From positions 9,732,100 through 9,796,099 of the forward strand of contig CANTUZ010000025.1 of NCBI GenBank assembly GCA_947846985.1: a DNA stretch of 64,000 bases. Direction: 5' to 3'. The translations under genes were made by a program, and so were the position numbers. Below are positions 33,573 to 45,379 of this stretch, piece by piece. The stretch comes from Fratercula arctica. Taxonomy: Eukaryota; Chordata; Aves; Charadriiformes; Alcidae. Under the pieces are notes generated by a model. That model searched no databases. It saw nothing but the letters and a program-made list of their open reading frames with translations, and had not been told where the DNA came from. How positions within the stretch are numbered: the stretch's first letter is position 1; every line of letters starts with the position of its first letter.

Positions 33573-35200
33573 TGTTATAGTTTGAGAAACCCACAACAAT
33601 TTATTGTTTTTTAGACAATTATTCTATCACCCGATGACCCCTCCCTACCCGGGAAGGGGAATTGGAAAAAAACCAAGGAAACAAAAGGGTTGAAATATAA
33701 ACAGATTTAATAGAATAAGACTAGGTAATTAACATTAATAACACTAAAGAACCAATATTAATACCAATAGCAATATAAAATATATGAGGATTATACTCAG
33801 CCAATTATATCAGTAGGAAGCTGTGCATTCCCAGCAGTGGACAGCAAATGTCAGATACTGCGAGTGCTATGGCTTCAGGAGGAAGGGAAGGCCTCAGGGG
33901 TCTGGCATTGGGCAAGAAGTTCTCAGGATGGCAGCCATCAAGGAAGAGAGAGAACTTCCCAACAAATTTTCTAATTTATACTGAATGTGACATTCATGGT
34001 ATGGAATAATCCTGTTGGCCAGCTTGGGTCAAATGCCCAGGTCTCACTCCTCCTCATCCCTGTACCTGACTAAATCGAAAACACTGAGACCTTGAAACCC
34101 ACATACCATAGTGTAAGGGACCACTCGTAATTTCTCCTAAACAAAACAGCCTGAAGAGACTTTTAATGTCTCAAACACTCGCAGTACCAGGCCTTCTGCT
34201 CAAGGAACTGATAAGGCTAACACCTGGTTATCTCTGGTGTTATTTATGGGAAAGAGAGAGACTGGCGTCAGGACGACCAATTTTAAAGAAACAGAACAGC
34301 CCTGTTTTCTCTCCCATGAAGGACGAGCTCTTTCTCTGAAAAAGACGCTATGCCCAGTGTTGACCCTTGCCTCATTATCTGTGAAATGCATATTAAAGTT
34401 CACACCCCTGTGTATGCTAATGAAGATTATCGAGATCATGCTAAATATATATGACTATAGCTCTCATCTCCCCACCCAAATCATGCTGCATGTCACCTGG
34501 GGGGGGGGGAGAAACTTGAGTCGAAACTGCCCCTAGGAGTGGGTGAACATAAAAGGGGGAAGACTTTCCCTGAAGAGATAGGAGAAGAAGAAGAGGAGAG
34601 AAGAAGATTTATGACATGGGAAGATTTTTCCCTGAAGAGCGCTTCTACAACCTGCACTGACCGAAATAATGCTGGAACCAGGACCGGTGATCTCTCTCTC
34701 CCTCTCAATCTCTCCTTCTCTACCCCTTTACTTCTTTCCTTCTTTTTTTTTCTTTTCTTTCTTCTTTCTTTCCTTTCAAAGAAGTAACTCAAGGCATACC
34801 ATACCGCTTACTATAATTCATTGTATACCTGTTATTAAGTACCGCTTGACATAGTTTGTTGTATACCTGTTGCTAATTAACGCAATGCATACCTTACGAC
34901 TTGCCATAATTTGTTATATACCTAACTAATTATCATGGACCTAGTTAATACCTGGTTACTAACCTAATAAATGTTTGTATACAGACCTTGAGATTTGTCT
35001 CACCTTAGGCTGTGCCACTAGGGATTTATGAATCTGAGTCACTTACCCCCCCTCCTTTCTGAGTGGGACGTGACACATAGCTGGCTAGAAAGTAAATATT
35101 TTCACAAATTCAGACACTAGAGTCTTCTAAAAGTGCAGTTTTCCCAAGCATTAGAAGAGAAATTAGTCCTGTGTTGCTCAAACCAGGACAGACCTGGTGA
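33573..35200 (-). repeat. LTR inserted in ERV1-C protease, antisense, split by a second LTR
   Basis: On the plus strand it opens TGTTATAGTTTGAGAAACCC and its recognisable end is AAACCAGGACA at 35190, so the minus strand starts TGTCCTGGTTTGAGC. GAGGT flanks it at 33568-33572 and 35201-35205, which fits a 5-bp target duplication, except for ten extra bases (35191-35200) beyond the expected LTR edge. Without the nested LTR at 34112-35075 it would be about 660 bp. Joining the two flanks restores a continuous protease reading. Confidence 0.82.
34107..35080 (+). repeat. Solo LTR nested in another LTR, with target duplication
   Basis: The LTR proper is 34112-35075 (964 bp), from TGTAAGGGACCACTCG to GAGTGGGACGTGACA. 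CATAG flanks it on both sides (34107-34111 and 35076-35080). It contains a CT-rich tract at 34700-34780 and a set of GTATACCTG-type repeats at 34795-34930, and ends with an AATAAA at about 34967. It is the youngest layer of this nest. Confidence 0.93.
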
Positions 35201-35578
35201 GAGGTCCCACTTGTACTTTCAAGTTATCCAGGCATGGTACAGTATGCACAGATCCTTCTATTCCTACTGTCCTTTCATCACCAATTATTTTTGCTTGTTT
35301 AGGCTTTATATTTAAAGTAGAAAAGGTTGCCCCTGTATCTATCAGACAGGGATAATTATGTCTATCAACTGAAAGGTTTAAGACTAGATCCTCATAAGAA
35401 GAGGGGGAAAATATTTCATATTCAGAAGCTTCTGTAGTAGCTGCACAATAGGTCCCCACTAGCCATCAATCCTGGGAAAAATCAAATTTACCTCTGTCGC
35501 TTAGCGGGGAAAGATTGCACCTTAGGACTGAGTGGTCTTTTTGGAAAGCCCTTTGGACGTACTAGGCATTCCTGTGTT
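35201..35578 (-). pseudogene. ERV1-C protease N-terminal part, antisense
   Basis: The minus strand reads PCLIDTGATFSTLNI at about 35350-35300, the aspartic protease active-site motif DTGA. The frame extends to 35459. Upstream, toward 35578, is the gag-pro junction with stops. The rest of the protease lies beyond the LTR at 33573-35200. Retroviral protease matures gag and pol. Confidence 0.88.
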
Positions 35579-36012
35579 AGAATCATAGAATCATAGAATG
35601 TGATGGGTTGGAAGGGACCTTTAAAGGTCATCTAGTCCAACCCCCCTGCAGTAAGCAGGGACATCTTCAACTAGATCAGATTGCTCAGAGCCCCATCAAG
35701 CCTGGCCTTGAATGTCTCCAGGGATGGGGCCTCCACCACCTCTCTGGGCAACCTGTTCCAGTGTCTCACCACCCTCATTGTAAAGAACTTCTTCCTAACG
35801 TCTAACCTAAACCTACCCTGATCTAGTTTAAAACCATTGCCCCTTGTCCTATCGCTACATGCCCTTGCAAACAGCCCCTCCCCAGCTTTCTTGTAGGCCC
35901 CCTTCAGGTACTGGAAGGCTGCTATAAGGTCTCCCCGGAGCCTTCTCTTCTCCAGGCTGAACAACCCCAGCTCTCTCAGCCTGTCTTCATAGCATAGGTG
36001 CTCCATCCCTGT
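35579..36012 (-). mobile_element. CR1 LINE 3' end inserted at the gag zinc knuckle
   Basis: A 434-bp minus-strand CR1 covering the last part of RT ([20 protein letters not shown]) and the 3' UTR with ATTCTATGATT repeats. It is very similar to the 3' end of the CR1 at 25194-25640, indicating the same recent subfamily. It interrupts ERV1-C just after the nucleocapsid zinc knuckle begins. Confidence 0.93.
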
Positions 36013-37330
36013 TTTCAATGACCCTGTTGTCCACAATAATTACAACAGTTTCCTGTTCCTCAAGGCCCATTGTTCCTAAAATGTCTCCCTCTGCTTCTGC
36101 CTTGGAGACCTCTGTATCCCTGCCCCCTTAGTCTAGGATTGCTATTCAATGCTGCTGCCAATAGACTAGCTTTTTGTTCCTGTTCTTTCTTTTTATGCTT
36201 TAGCTGTCTTTCATCTCTTCCATTAAGTACAAATGTAGTGATGCTGACTATTTCATTCAATCCTTTGCCCTGCCATCCTGGCACGTGTTTAGAAAAATAT
36301 TTCCTAATATCTGGGGCTGACTGATCTACAAAGAAAGATACCGTTAGAGTCCATTTTCAGGGTTGATCCCTCCAAACATTCTCACTTGTTTAACCAATCA
36401 TCAGGCATAATATTCAGATGGGTGTTCAGTATTACCTTGCTGGCATTCTTGGACCTTAGCCCAATTTACAGTCTTTCTTCCTGACAGATCTAAGGATTCT
36501 AACAGTCCCCCTCTCGCTCTTTGCAGCGTATCTCTATTGGCTGGTAAACAGGGGTCCCATGCTGGGTCATTAGCTGGCCATGGGGTTCCACCTGATGCTT
36601 CCCTAGCCCATCTACGATTTGTTTCCCAAATTTTAATTTTCTCATCCAGAGTAAAGACTGCCTCAAATAGTTGCTGCACGTCAGCCCATGTAGGGTCATA
36701 AATGCGGAAAATGCTGCATATAGTTTGTACCACCTTCTCCGGATCATCCCGCAATCTGGGCATCTGCTGTTGCCACAACACCAAATCAGTGGGTGCAAAT
36801 GGCACGTGAGTTTTTCCTGCAGCAAGCTGACCAGGTTCCCAGCCCTATAATTTTTTGTCAGAGGCACTTGAAGGCTGTGAGCAGTAGCAATATCTGGTGC
36901 AGAAGCCAAACCTGAGGCATGAGAAGGGGTAGTAGGATAAGCAGGTGGAGCTGCTAGCTGAGGGTAAATTCTGGAATGCAGAGAGTTCTTTTTTTCCCCC
37001 GTTTGTTCGGAGATTTTTATTTATCTTCTGCTCTGGAGGGGAAAATTTTCTTTGATACCTGTAATTATCACAGACATACCAATAATCCATTTATGATGGG
37101 AACTGCTCTTCTAATTGCTGGCGTAAATAGCTCAGCTTAATATTATCAAAACAATCAGACCATGACCATGTTTGGTCCGCATCACCAAAGGTAGTCACTT
37201 CTGGCCAATTTTCCTGACATAGTTCTATAGCTCGGGCTTTTGGCAACCCAGGTGTCCCATCAATAGATTTCCAGTGTTGCAACAATTCATCTTCTGGTGA
37301 CTTCTTCACTATACTTTGTCCTCCTCCCAT
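36013..37330 (-). pseudogene. ERV1-C gag, antisense, broken
   Basis: gag starts at 37330 (minus) with MGGGQS, a myristoylation-type matrix N-terminus, and runs as an open matrix frame to about 37091, where a stop ends it. A proline-rich region follows with frame changes. Capsid coding is clear from 36805 to 36401 (reading LVLWQQQMPRLRDDPEKVV), then FFVDQSAPDIRKYF near 36325 and PGWQG near 36280. The nucleocapsid has basic GRSRGR and the start of a zinc knuckle, CNYCGQQGH, near 36030. Several frameshifts separate these blocks. Confidence 0.88.
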
Positions 37331-37483
37331 TATTACAAAAAAGCACTTCCTTACCACCAAATAAGATCCACGCTCCACTACCCCCGTGCCTGAGTATCTC
37401 AAGGTGAACTCACCCACAGGCCAGCAGGGCAGATCGTCGGGGTCCGGGCAGTAGTGAGACATTGGATCAGGCCAGTTGGCTAA

Positions 37484-37501
37484 GTCCCACCTGGGTTGCC
37501 A
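37484..37501 (-). other. ERV1-C primer binding site
   Basis: The reverse complement TGGCAACCCAGGTGGGAC begins with the TGG that pairs with the CCA end of a tRNA, and it sits three bases from the LTR. I do not assign the tRNA. It differs from the Pro-like site of ERV1-A and from the Lys site at 556. Confidence 0.7.
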
Positions 37502-37504
37502 AAC

Positions 37505-37940
37505 TGTCATGAAAATTTCACAACTCCCATGCTGACTGAGGAGAGAGGCTAGGACACAAAGTATAGAATTGCAAGAGTAATGCTTTATTCATGCACACGA
37601 GGTGTCCCATTCAAAATGGGGAACCCAAATGCAGTTTTACACATGGCTAGGATACTGGCATTATCTCAGTAGTCCAGGAGCATCCTTTCTTCTTCATGGA
37701 TGGCTTTAAGATTACAAGAAACAAAAGGTCCTTATCTTCAAAGTGGGAGCTGTCCTTCTCCTCCTTGCAGTGAGCTGGGGCCCTTTAGTTACGCTGACTT
37801 AACCATGTTTCTGCAGTATACAATGTAAAATATATATCTCTTAAAAAGCTAATTAAGTTCATACTATTAGGAAAGTTCATACAATTTCATACTATAAAGA
37901 CTAATTGGTACAATCATTAGGGAATGCAATTTTCCTAACA
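37505..37940 (-). repeat. ERV1-C 5' LTR, antisense
   Basis: 436 bp with TG...CA ends on the plus strand (TGTCATGAAAATTTC to TTTTCCTAACA). On the minus strand an AATAAA lies near 37585, before U5 and the primer site. It fixes ERV1-C as an inverted provirus that lacks its 3' half. Confidence 0.87.
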
Positions 37941-37943
37941 AAG

Positions 37944-38096
37944 CTCCTCCTTTTGCTCTTGACATTCCTTGCAAGTCTCAACTCCAACTGAGCTTTAACT
38001 TTCCTGATACCATCCATATATGCCTAGGCAACATTTCTCAATTCCTCCTCTGTAGCCTGTCTCTGCTTTCATCCTCTACATGCTGCCTTTATGTGT
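37944..38096 (-). mobile_element. CR1 LINE fragment (linker after endonuclease), antisense
   Basis: About 150 bp matching, with divergence, the stretch at 27655-27770 that encodes [15 protein letters not shown] and the preceding residues. It is an older CR1 flanked by LTRs on both sides. No complete domain remains. Confidence 0.65.
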
Positions 38097-38099
38097 CAG

Positions 38100-38754
38100 T
38101 GTCCTGGTTTGGGGTAAAGCAGAGCCAACTTTCTGTTCAGTGAGAGAGGCTCTTGCTTACACTTGTTGCTGTGGCAACCAGGGTCAGCTGACTTGGTTGT
38201 TTACCCTGTAGAGGGGTTGCACCTATGGGGAGGAGTGGACAGGTCAGGTGACCCCAAACTGACCAATAGGGTGTTCCAGCCCATCTGCCATGCTCAGTAT
38301 AAAAGCTGAGGGATCAAAGGAAATCAGGTTAGCTTTTTGTCTTTAGTTTTTCTGTGTTGGCTTGTCTTCTTTGGTTGTTCCCCAATGGACTGCTTCTCTG
38401 ATGGCTCTCTTTCTCCAATGACTGATGTTTGAGGAGGACCCTGTCAGCTCATCTGCCTTTTGATCCTCGTCAGTGTGTTCCAGTTCCTATTTGTCACTGA
38501 GTCCAGTCTAGAACTTTCCCAGTGCCTGCCAGTGATATCTCCCTGGGAGCTTGATATGGTTTTGTGTGTATTTGTATATATTGTATCTATTTAATGATTT
38601 CATTTTTGATTTTAATATTAATTTTTCATTAGTTTAGTTTTTTTCTAAACTCATAGCTCTCTTTCTCTTCTTTCTCTCCTCCTCTCCTTGGAGTGAGAGG
38701 TGGGGGAGAGCATCTGTTGTCTTGTCATTGGCCAAGCTGGCCCAAACCATGACA
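38100..38754 (+). repeat. Solo LTR
   Basis: A 655-bp LTR from TGTCCTGGTTTGGGG to CCCAAACCATGACA. A TATAAAAGC box lies near 38298 and a CTCCTTGGAGTGAGAGGTGG block near the end, shared with the fragment at 4405-4500. No internal sequence is attached. The flanking bases are GTCAG and GTTGG, so a target duplication is not clear. Confidence 0.85.
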
Positions 38755-40059
38755 GTTGGTACATGTCCTGTACTGCAGAGCTTGCTGTCCTTCAGCATGG
38801 TATAATTCCATTTACATGAAAGTTTTATCTATCTCTGATAGAAGCTTTTGGGTCTCAGGAGATGTTCCTCTGACAAACAAGGAAAGAGATCAGCTCTAGA
38901 AGGCATGTCAGGCAAAAAGTGTTTTTTTTAATGATTTCAGTGGTGTACTTCCCATAAAGCTATACCTTCCAATTCTAGTTATTTTCTTCAGATTAAATGG
39001 TTTAGAGAGGCCCATAAATATATGCCCCAATATACTACAGCCTCAGAAAATCAATAGAATATGGTAGAAACTGCATTTAAGCAAAGTTGAATTATCTAGA
39101 CCATTTATCTAAAGCAGCTTTAAATTTTACAGAAGATCTTCTATTCCTAAGATACATGTATGCATATGTTTATCTTCTATTTCCTATAAATACTACCTTA
39201 CAAATATTTTAATTGCCTTTAATTTACTATGACAAAGTAATCATTCTCATATACCTACTAACAGTGTTTTGAAACTATAAGCTACTCTGTGCTGCTCCCA
39301 CAGTGAGCAAGAAGTCTGACATAACAAGCTTTATTCTTTCCTTTGGTTTCTTTTTCTTCTTCCAGTGCTCTCTAGGCTTGCCTGCCCTTTTAACTCTCTC
39401 TCTCCACAGTGGTGTAACCTTTCTGTCTCTCATCTATCTAGGTCAGCGTTACAACCTCTGAACACATAGCTTTATCAACATCCAATAGATAAAGTCTGAT
39501 CTAAAGTTTGGACATGCAAAAATATAGAAATATTTCATCTTGAGGTTCAGTGACCCACAAATCTGCAAATCTGAATGCAAGTCAAGGTTTGGATATCAAG
39601 TTCACCCTATGTTTATAGGTGGTCACAACCAATAAAGTATGTGAGAAAGACAGTAAACCTTCAGGTAGACCACAGAACAAAGATTTTATCCCATATACAA
39701 TGAATCCCTTCCCTTTCTCAAATGTCTGGAAAACATGTTTCAATCTGATATCTTTATGTACTATAGAGATTCATTTGCTTTTAGTAAATATAGTTTATAA
39801 ACACTCAAAACTTAAGAATTTTTAATCAGTAAAACTCACAAGAAATAAAATTTCTTTATACTATAATCTCACAGAAAAAAAATCCACCATCAAGTGCAGA
39901 ATTATCCCATTTCTTTTAAAACTGACTTATCAATGCAGCCAATTCATTAAGTCAGATGATAACCTATTTTAAAAAGTAGCCAACTAGTGCCTTAATAGTT
40001 GTTTAGGTATAAAAGTATAAGTAGACAATAGCCAATGAATTCAGAAGATAGCTAAAAAG
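38755..40059. other. Unique sequence, no gene recognised
   Basis: About 1.3 kb of AT-rich sequence. The longest frame is 68 codons (39619-39825), with no recognisable features. No repeat family was identified. Confidence 0.55.
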
Positions 40060-40882
40060 GGAGTGTGAGGTTAAAAAAACAAACAGCTGCTTGTGACAGA
40101 TGCACCCACTCTGAGTGAACAGTACTCTGGTTCAGGCATCACCAACAAGTAGGCCTGGCTGAAATCAGCCTTGATGTGCAAACCTTGAGAATTGTGCTAG
40201 GCCAGATCTTCTCAGGAACTGAGTCTAGGCCATGCCTTATCAGGAGCTAACAGTACCAGCCTGAGTGATACAGTAGCCTTGAACAGCGCAAAACACTGGG
40301 GTGGAAGGCCACTCAGGCCTTACTGATACAGAGTTAAAAAGAACATATGGTTCCCTCCTTACTGGCATAATGTAGCTAAGTTTGAAATGCTTTGTAAGCA
40401 GATGGGTTAAACATCTGCTAGGTTTAGTTTGATAGAAGGAAGCCTTGAGAGATTGTATCCTTGAGTAGAATAGATAGGGAAAGATGCTAGAATAAGCTAG
40501 TTTTGTGAAAACAAGAGTTGCAAACTAGGCCAAAAGACAAACTGAGTATGCACAAAGACCGAGTTCAATCATCAGACAGGGTGAGGAAGACTATCAATGG
40601 CCACCAGAGGACCCTGGAAGACCACCAATGGACATGGATGCGCATGCGTCAAGGGCATTTACATATATTAATGAGTTCTAGGTGATAATATGAATATGTT
40701 AATAATTTCTGGGAAATGTAATGAATATGTATATTCTGATTGCTTATAACCTTTGTAGTTGAGCAACTTGGTGCACACACTAGACGGAGTGATCCCCTGT
40801 GCGCCCAGCGCTGCAATAAAGAATGCCTGCTTTCTAACACTCCAAAATTGAGTCTTAGAGAGTCCTTAATTGCCGGCTTACA
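40060..40882 (+). repeat. Probable ERV1-type solo LTR
   Basis: The right part is LTR-like: it has CCAGCGCTGCAATAAAGAAT (poly(A) signal at about 40815), then the U5 block CCTGCTTTCTAACACTCC, and ends CCGGCTTACA. The left limit is taken from a TGTGAGG near 40064 and is uncertain. No primer site or coding follows. Confidence 0.6.
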
Positions 40883-40916
40883 GTAACATGAGCTGGGACT
40901 AGACAAAACTAAAACT

Positions 40917-41459
40917 GTTACAGCTGCACTCCTGCACATACACCAAAGGGGCGTTTGACTACAAGTCGATCACTTTACACTATAAATATCTGTAGCCCCT
41001 CTGAGCGCATTGAGCTCTCCTGTATGGCAGCAGGCTGCATGGCAGTGATCCCCTTGAGCAGGGATGCCTCTTAAGGTTACTCCTTGAGGCTGAGACCCCT
41101 TACCCAGCATCTGATATCTATAACAAAGCAAGCAACATTCTACATTAAGCCTAAAAGTATATTGTATGCTAGCAACATTTATATAGCCAGCTATAGCTTA
41201 TTAGAAGTGTAGTAAGTAGTAGAGTATTTGACCACTGTCTGAATCATTGTCTAACCACTGTCTAAATTATTGTTTAGATTATTATTTAAATAATTGTCCA
41301 GTTTAATTACCATTCAATTATTGCTTAATCACCGTTTGATTACCATTTAATTTTAATTCAATCATCGATTAACTATCATTTGATCATCGTTTGATCATTA
41401 ATAGAACCCTTTTAGTTAACCCCACAACGATGACTTCTCTTGATAATTCACCTGTGACA
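40917..41459 (+). repeat. LTR-like region with degenerate tandem repeats
   Basis: The segment starts TGTTACAGCTGCACTCC, has a TATAAATATC box at about 40981, a GC-rich block at about 40993-41100, and a long U5-like AT-rich tail ending CACCTGTGACA. The tail (41229-41402) consists of loosely repeated units around ATCATCGTTTGATTA and ACCATTTAATT. It fits a beta-like LTR with a long R/U5, just upstream of the ZFAND5 CpG island, but the ends are not proven. Confidence 0.45.
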
Positions 41460-41539
41460 CCACTGCATGTGCAAGTTTAAACAGAATCGTTAATTAGGGG
41501 CGGAGGTATCTGTTATTAGAGCAAGTGGATGAGGGAAGG

Positions 41540-42600
41540 CTTTGTTTCCTCTATCTCCTTACGCATAGCCCCGTTTCATTCCCGTGGGCGGGGTGAAGCC
41601 GCGCGAGACAATTGTCACTGTTCTGGACACGGTTCCTTCCGCTTCCCCACCTCCCTGGAGGGCAGACGACGTTCTCTGACTACGCGCGGAGTCTCTATCT
41701 ATTCCTGTATAGTTCGGGGAGGGGGAGGTTGGTGACTCTGCAGGCGATGGCGGCGGTACCGTGAGCCACCTCGCGTGTGCCTCGTTCTCTCTTCCCCCTC
41801 CCTAGCCGCCTCCGCGTGGGAGCGCACGGGCGTGCAGGCCTCAGCAGCAGCCAGGAGGAGGCGGAGCTGACGCGAGCGGACCGCCGGGTTCGGGTCTCTC
41901 CTACCCTTCCTCCTCAATTCTTTCTCTTTTTTGTGCCTTCCTTTCGTTCTTTTCCTGCGCGTTGCGCGTCTCGTTCCGCGCTGCTGCCGCAGAAGGGAAG
42001 TGGTGGTGGCGCTGCCAGCTTCGTGCCCCACACCCTGTCGCCCTTCGCTCTCCCAGAAACAGTCCGGAGCCACCTGTAGCGCCTCCGACATCGGCCGTGG
42101 GGTTTCTCGCTCCACCCCACCACCCCCCTTCCCACGAGCAGGTACGCGGGCGCTGAGGGGGGGATGGGGGGTGCGGTCTCAGTTTCTGAGAGCTGTTAGC
42201 GCGGTGGCGGTGTGCGTAGAGGAGCGTCGCGGGGGGCTCTTGGGCCTCCCCGCGGTGTTTCTGCCGCCTTCTGCGAGGCGAGGGGTGGCGGGGCGTGCGT
42301 CACCTCCCCTGGTAGTCTCCTTCCTCTCACTCTTTGATGCGGCGGGTGCTGCGGAGGGAGGCCGCGAGCCAGGCTGGTGCACACCCTGCTCCCCTTTAGT
42401 GGAGCAGACAAAGGGAGCTAGATATTGAGGCTTCCTCGGCCCTCGCTGGGAGAGGAGGGGTGAGGGAAGCCGCACGGCAGCCGATGCCGAGCATGATTCA
42501 GGGGTTTGTGAGAGGCCCTGGCGCGGCATGCCCTGGACTCCACATTTCCGGCTTGGCACCTCCTCCTTCCCCCCCCCCAGCCCGGCAGCCTACGGGTCTT
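41540..42600 (+). promoter_or_regulatory. CpG island, ZFAND5 promoter
   Basis: A sharp rise in GC and CpG density, unlike anything else in the window. GGCGGGG-type SP1 sites occur at about 41586. The island spans the inferred first exon and start of intron 1. No TATA box is placed at a fixed distance, so dispersed initiation is likely. The several long frames in this island on both strands are composition artefacts. Confidence 0.85.
41700..42141 (+). other. ZFAND5: ZFAND5 non-coding exon 1 (inferred)
   Basis: CpG-rich sequence ending ACGAGCAG followed by the donor GTACGC at 42142. ZFAND5 genes have untranslated 5' exons, so this is the natural first exon. The transcription start is a guess from base composition; only the donor position is well supported. 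Confidence 0.6.
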
Positions 42601-42794
42601 TTATGTTCCGGTGTCCGGGGGGGGGGAGACGACTGAAACGAACCACGCTTTGAGCACTTGGTGTTGCCTTCCCTTTTGTCTGACTCATTGAGCTGGATTT
42701 AATTGTTATTGGGAAATTCACGGGTTTGATGTGTGTTCTTTGCATTTACTTCTTTTTGCTTCACCTAGAAAACTGTTAGAGAGGCATATACCTG

Positions 42795-44330
42795 AAATAT
42801 CATAGAATTGTCTAGGTTGGAAGGGACCTTTAAGATCATCGAGTCCGACCATTAACCTAACACTGCCAAAACCACCACTAAACCATGTCCCTAAGCACCA
42901 CATCTTACCCGTCTTTTAAATACCTCTAGGGATGGTGATTCCACCACTTCCGCGAGCAGCCTGTTCCAATGTTTGACAACCCTTTCGGTGAAGAAATTTT
43001 TCCTAACGTCCATCCTAAACCTCCCCTGGCACATCTTGAGGCTGTTTCCTCTTGTCTTATCACTTGTTACTTAGGAAAAGAGACCACCCCCCACCTCTCT
43101 ACAACCTCCTTTCAGGTAGTTGTAGAGAGCGATAAGGTCTCCCCTCAGCCTCCTTTTCTCCAGGCTAAGCCACCCCAGTTCCCTCAGCTGCTCCTCATAA
43201 GACTTGTTCTCCAGACCCCTCACCAGCTCCGTTGCCCTTCTCTGGACATGCTCCACAATCTCAATGTCTTTCTTGTAGTGAGGGGCCCAAAACTGAACAC
43301 AGTACTCAAGGTGGGGCCTCACCAGTGCCAAGTACAGGGGGATGATCACTTCCCTAGTCCTGCTCACCACACTATTCCTGATACAGGCCAGGATGCTGTT
43401 AGCCTTCTTGGTCACCTGGGCACACTGCTGGCTCATATTCAGACAGCTGTCGACCAGCACCCCCAGGTCCTTTTCTGCTGGGCAGCTTTCCAGCCACTTT
43501 TCCCCAAGCCTGTAGCGTTGCATGGGGTTGTTGTGACCCAGGTGCAGGACCCAGTACTTGGCCTTGTTTAATCTCATGCCTTTGGCCCATCCATCCAGCC
43601 TGCCCAGATCCCTCTGTAGAGCCTTCCTACACTCAAGTGGTTGACACTCCCGCCTAACTTGGTGTCATCTGCAAACTTACTGAGAGTGCACTCAATCCCG
43701 TTGTCCAGGTCATTGATAAGGATATAAACAGAACTGGTCCCAGTACTGAGCCCTGGGGAACACCACTTGTGACCAACTGCAAACTGGATTTAACTCCATT
43801 CACCACCATTCTTTGGGCCTGGCCTTCCAGCCAGTTTTTAACCCAGCATAGAGTACTCCCATCCAAGCCATGGGCAGCCGGTTTCTCCAAGAGAATGCTG
43901 TGGGAAATGGTGTCAAAGGCTTTACTAAAGTCCAGGTAGACAATATCCACAGCCTTTCCCTCATCTACTAAGTGGGTCACCTTGTCATAGAAGGATATCA
44001 GGTTAGTCAAGCAGGACCTGCCTTTCATAAACCTATGCTGACTGGGCCTGATCACCTGGTTGTCCTGTATGTGCCACGTGATGGCACTCGGGATGATCTG
44101 CTCCATAACCTTCCCTGGCACTAAGGTCAGACTGACAGGCCTGTAGTTACCCAAATCCTCCTTCCAGCCCTTTTTGTGGATGGGCATCGCATTTTCTATC
44201 TTCCAGTCAACTGGGACCTCCCTGGTTACCAGGACTGCTGATAAATGGTGGAAAGTGGCTTGGTGAGCACTTCCGCCAGCTCCCTCAGTACCCTCGGGTA
44301 GATCCCATCAGCCCCTTGTGGTTTGTTTGG
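42795..44330 (-). mobile_element. CR1 LINE in ZFAND5 intron 1, antisense
   Basis: About 1.5 kb of minus-strand CR1 from the RT palm to the 3' end. RT blocks read YLDFSKAFDT (about 43935) and [10 protein letters not shown] (about 43750), then [17 protein letters not shown] (about 43100). Frameshifts occur near 43650. The 3' terminus at about 42795 has the usual TTGGAAGGGACCTTTAAGAT block reversed. It is a different subfamily from the copies in the ERV cluster. Confidence 0.92.
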
Positions 44331-45177
44331 GTTTTGGATTTTTGTGGTCCATTTTCTAGCTGAGGCTATTCAGATAAATAAGTATTTATTTAACCAGCCA
44401 GTTTATCCCCATGTCTGACTCAATTCCAAGGTTTTAGTATTGATTTAAAGTTAGTTTGTATTTGTATTCCCTTTATTATATTAAATTAAGTATTAGGATA
44501 ACTTTAAGTGCATTTATTATGCGCTTCACACAGTGCATAAGTGTTAGGATTCAGCTGTAGTTTATTGGAAGCACACTTGGTATGCAAGAAAGCTTAGTTA
44601 TATTGATCATTCAAATAATCTAAATATTTGCCCTTATTGAACTTTGCTATGCCTCAGTTCAGCTGTAATTTGGAACTAAAAAGATGTCTTAGTTATGAGA
44701 CTGTTAACTTTAATAATAATAATAAAGTATTTACATTCGCTTTTTAGTTTAGCTGGGTAAATTTGCAAGTAACTGTGAAGGTCAGTGACGTAAACTACTG
44801 TTTGAGTTAACATGCTGAATAAAATAGCTCCTTTTTATATTGGGAGGTTAGGGTTAACAGGGACATCTCTGAGGGTTGACTTTCTCCTTTTGGAGGCAGA
44901 AGAGATCTTTATATGTTTTTGCAAAGGTTTGGTTGTAACCATCCAACCAAAAGCTTGGGTAATGTATTTGTAAGGCTGTGAGAGAGTAATCATCTCTTAG
45001 GTCTCTGATCATAGCCAGTTGTTTTCTGCTTTTGCTGTGAAATAAGAGATGAAAATGTCTGTTTGAGATGCCTACCTCGTGATGCTGCATTTTCTTGATT
45101 GAAGTATCTGCGCTCCCTTTTCCTCTAGAAAAGAAGCTGTAGTCACATTAATCAAATTTAATATTTTCCTCTTACAG
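44331..45177. other. ZFAND5 intron 1 sequence
   Basis: AT-rich intronic sequence without a recognisable repeat or gene. An AATAAT run lies near 44712. Confidence 0.5.
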
Positions 45178-45379
45178 TTGGGGTATGCTCGGCCACTTCA
45201 GTTCTGTGGGTTGTTGGAGTTGGCAGCCTTCAGAGATATAAACAGAAGCTGATTTCAGAGGCCCCTGTTGACAAGGTTTTGTGTCTGAGCCTTTAGCTTA
45301 GCCTGTCACACTGCATCCTTGTGACAGGCGGAAGCTAATGTGCTTGCCCATGTGACCCAAGTTTCTGAGAAAAGTTCAG
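45178..45379 (+). other. ZFAND5: ZFAND5 non-coding exon 2 (inferred)
   Basis: A pyrimidine tract ending TTTTCCTCTTACAG precedes the segment, and AAAGTTCAG with donor GTGAGC follows it. The 202 nt between are richer in GC than the surrounding intron and have stops in all plus frames, as a 5' UTR exon may. The gene orientation and spacing fit an additional leader exon; no transcript evidence is available. Confidence 0.5.

Noticed and set aside
25196..36012. The CR1 3' ends at 25196 and 35579 as a segmental duplication
   Set aside because: They differ in 5' length, insertion site and several substitutions. Separate insertions of one young subfamily explain them.
32502..37940. The LTRs at 32502 and 37505 as the two LTRs of one provirus with an inverted half
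   Set aside because: Apart from the last dozen bases the two LTR sequences are different, so they come from different families or subfamilies.
41777..42559. Several overlapping frames of 64-165 codons on both strands
   Set aside because: They lie in the CpG island, where stop codons are rare by composition. None has a conserved motif, and the region is promoter plus non-coding exon.
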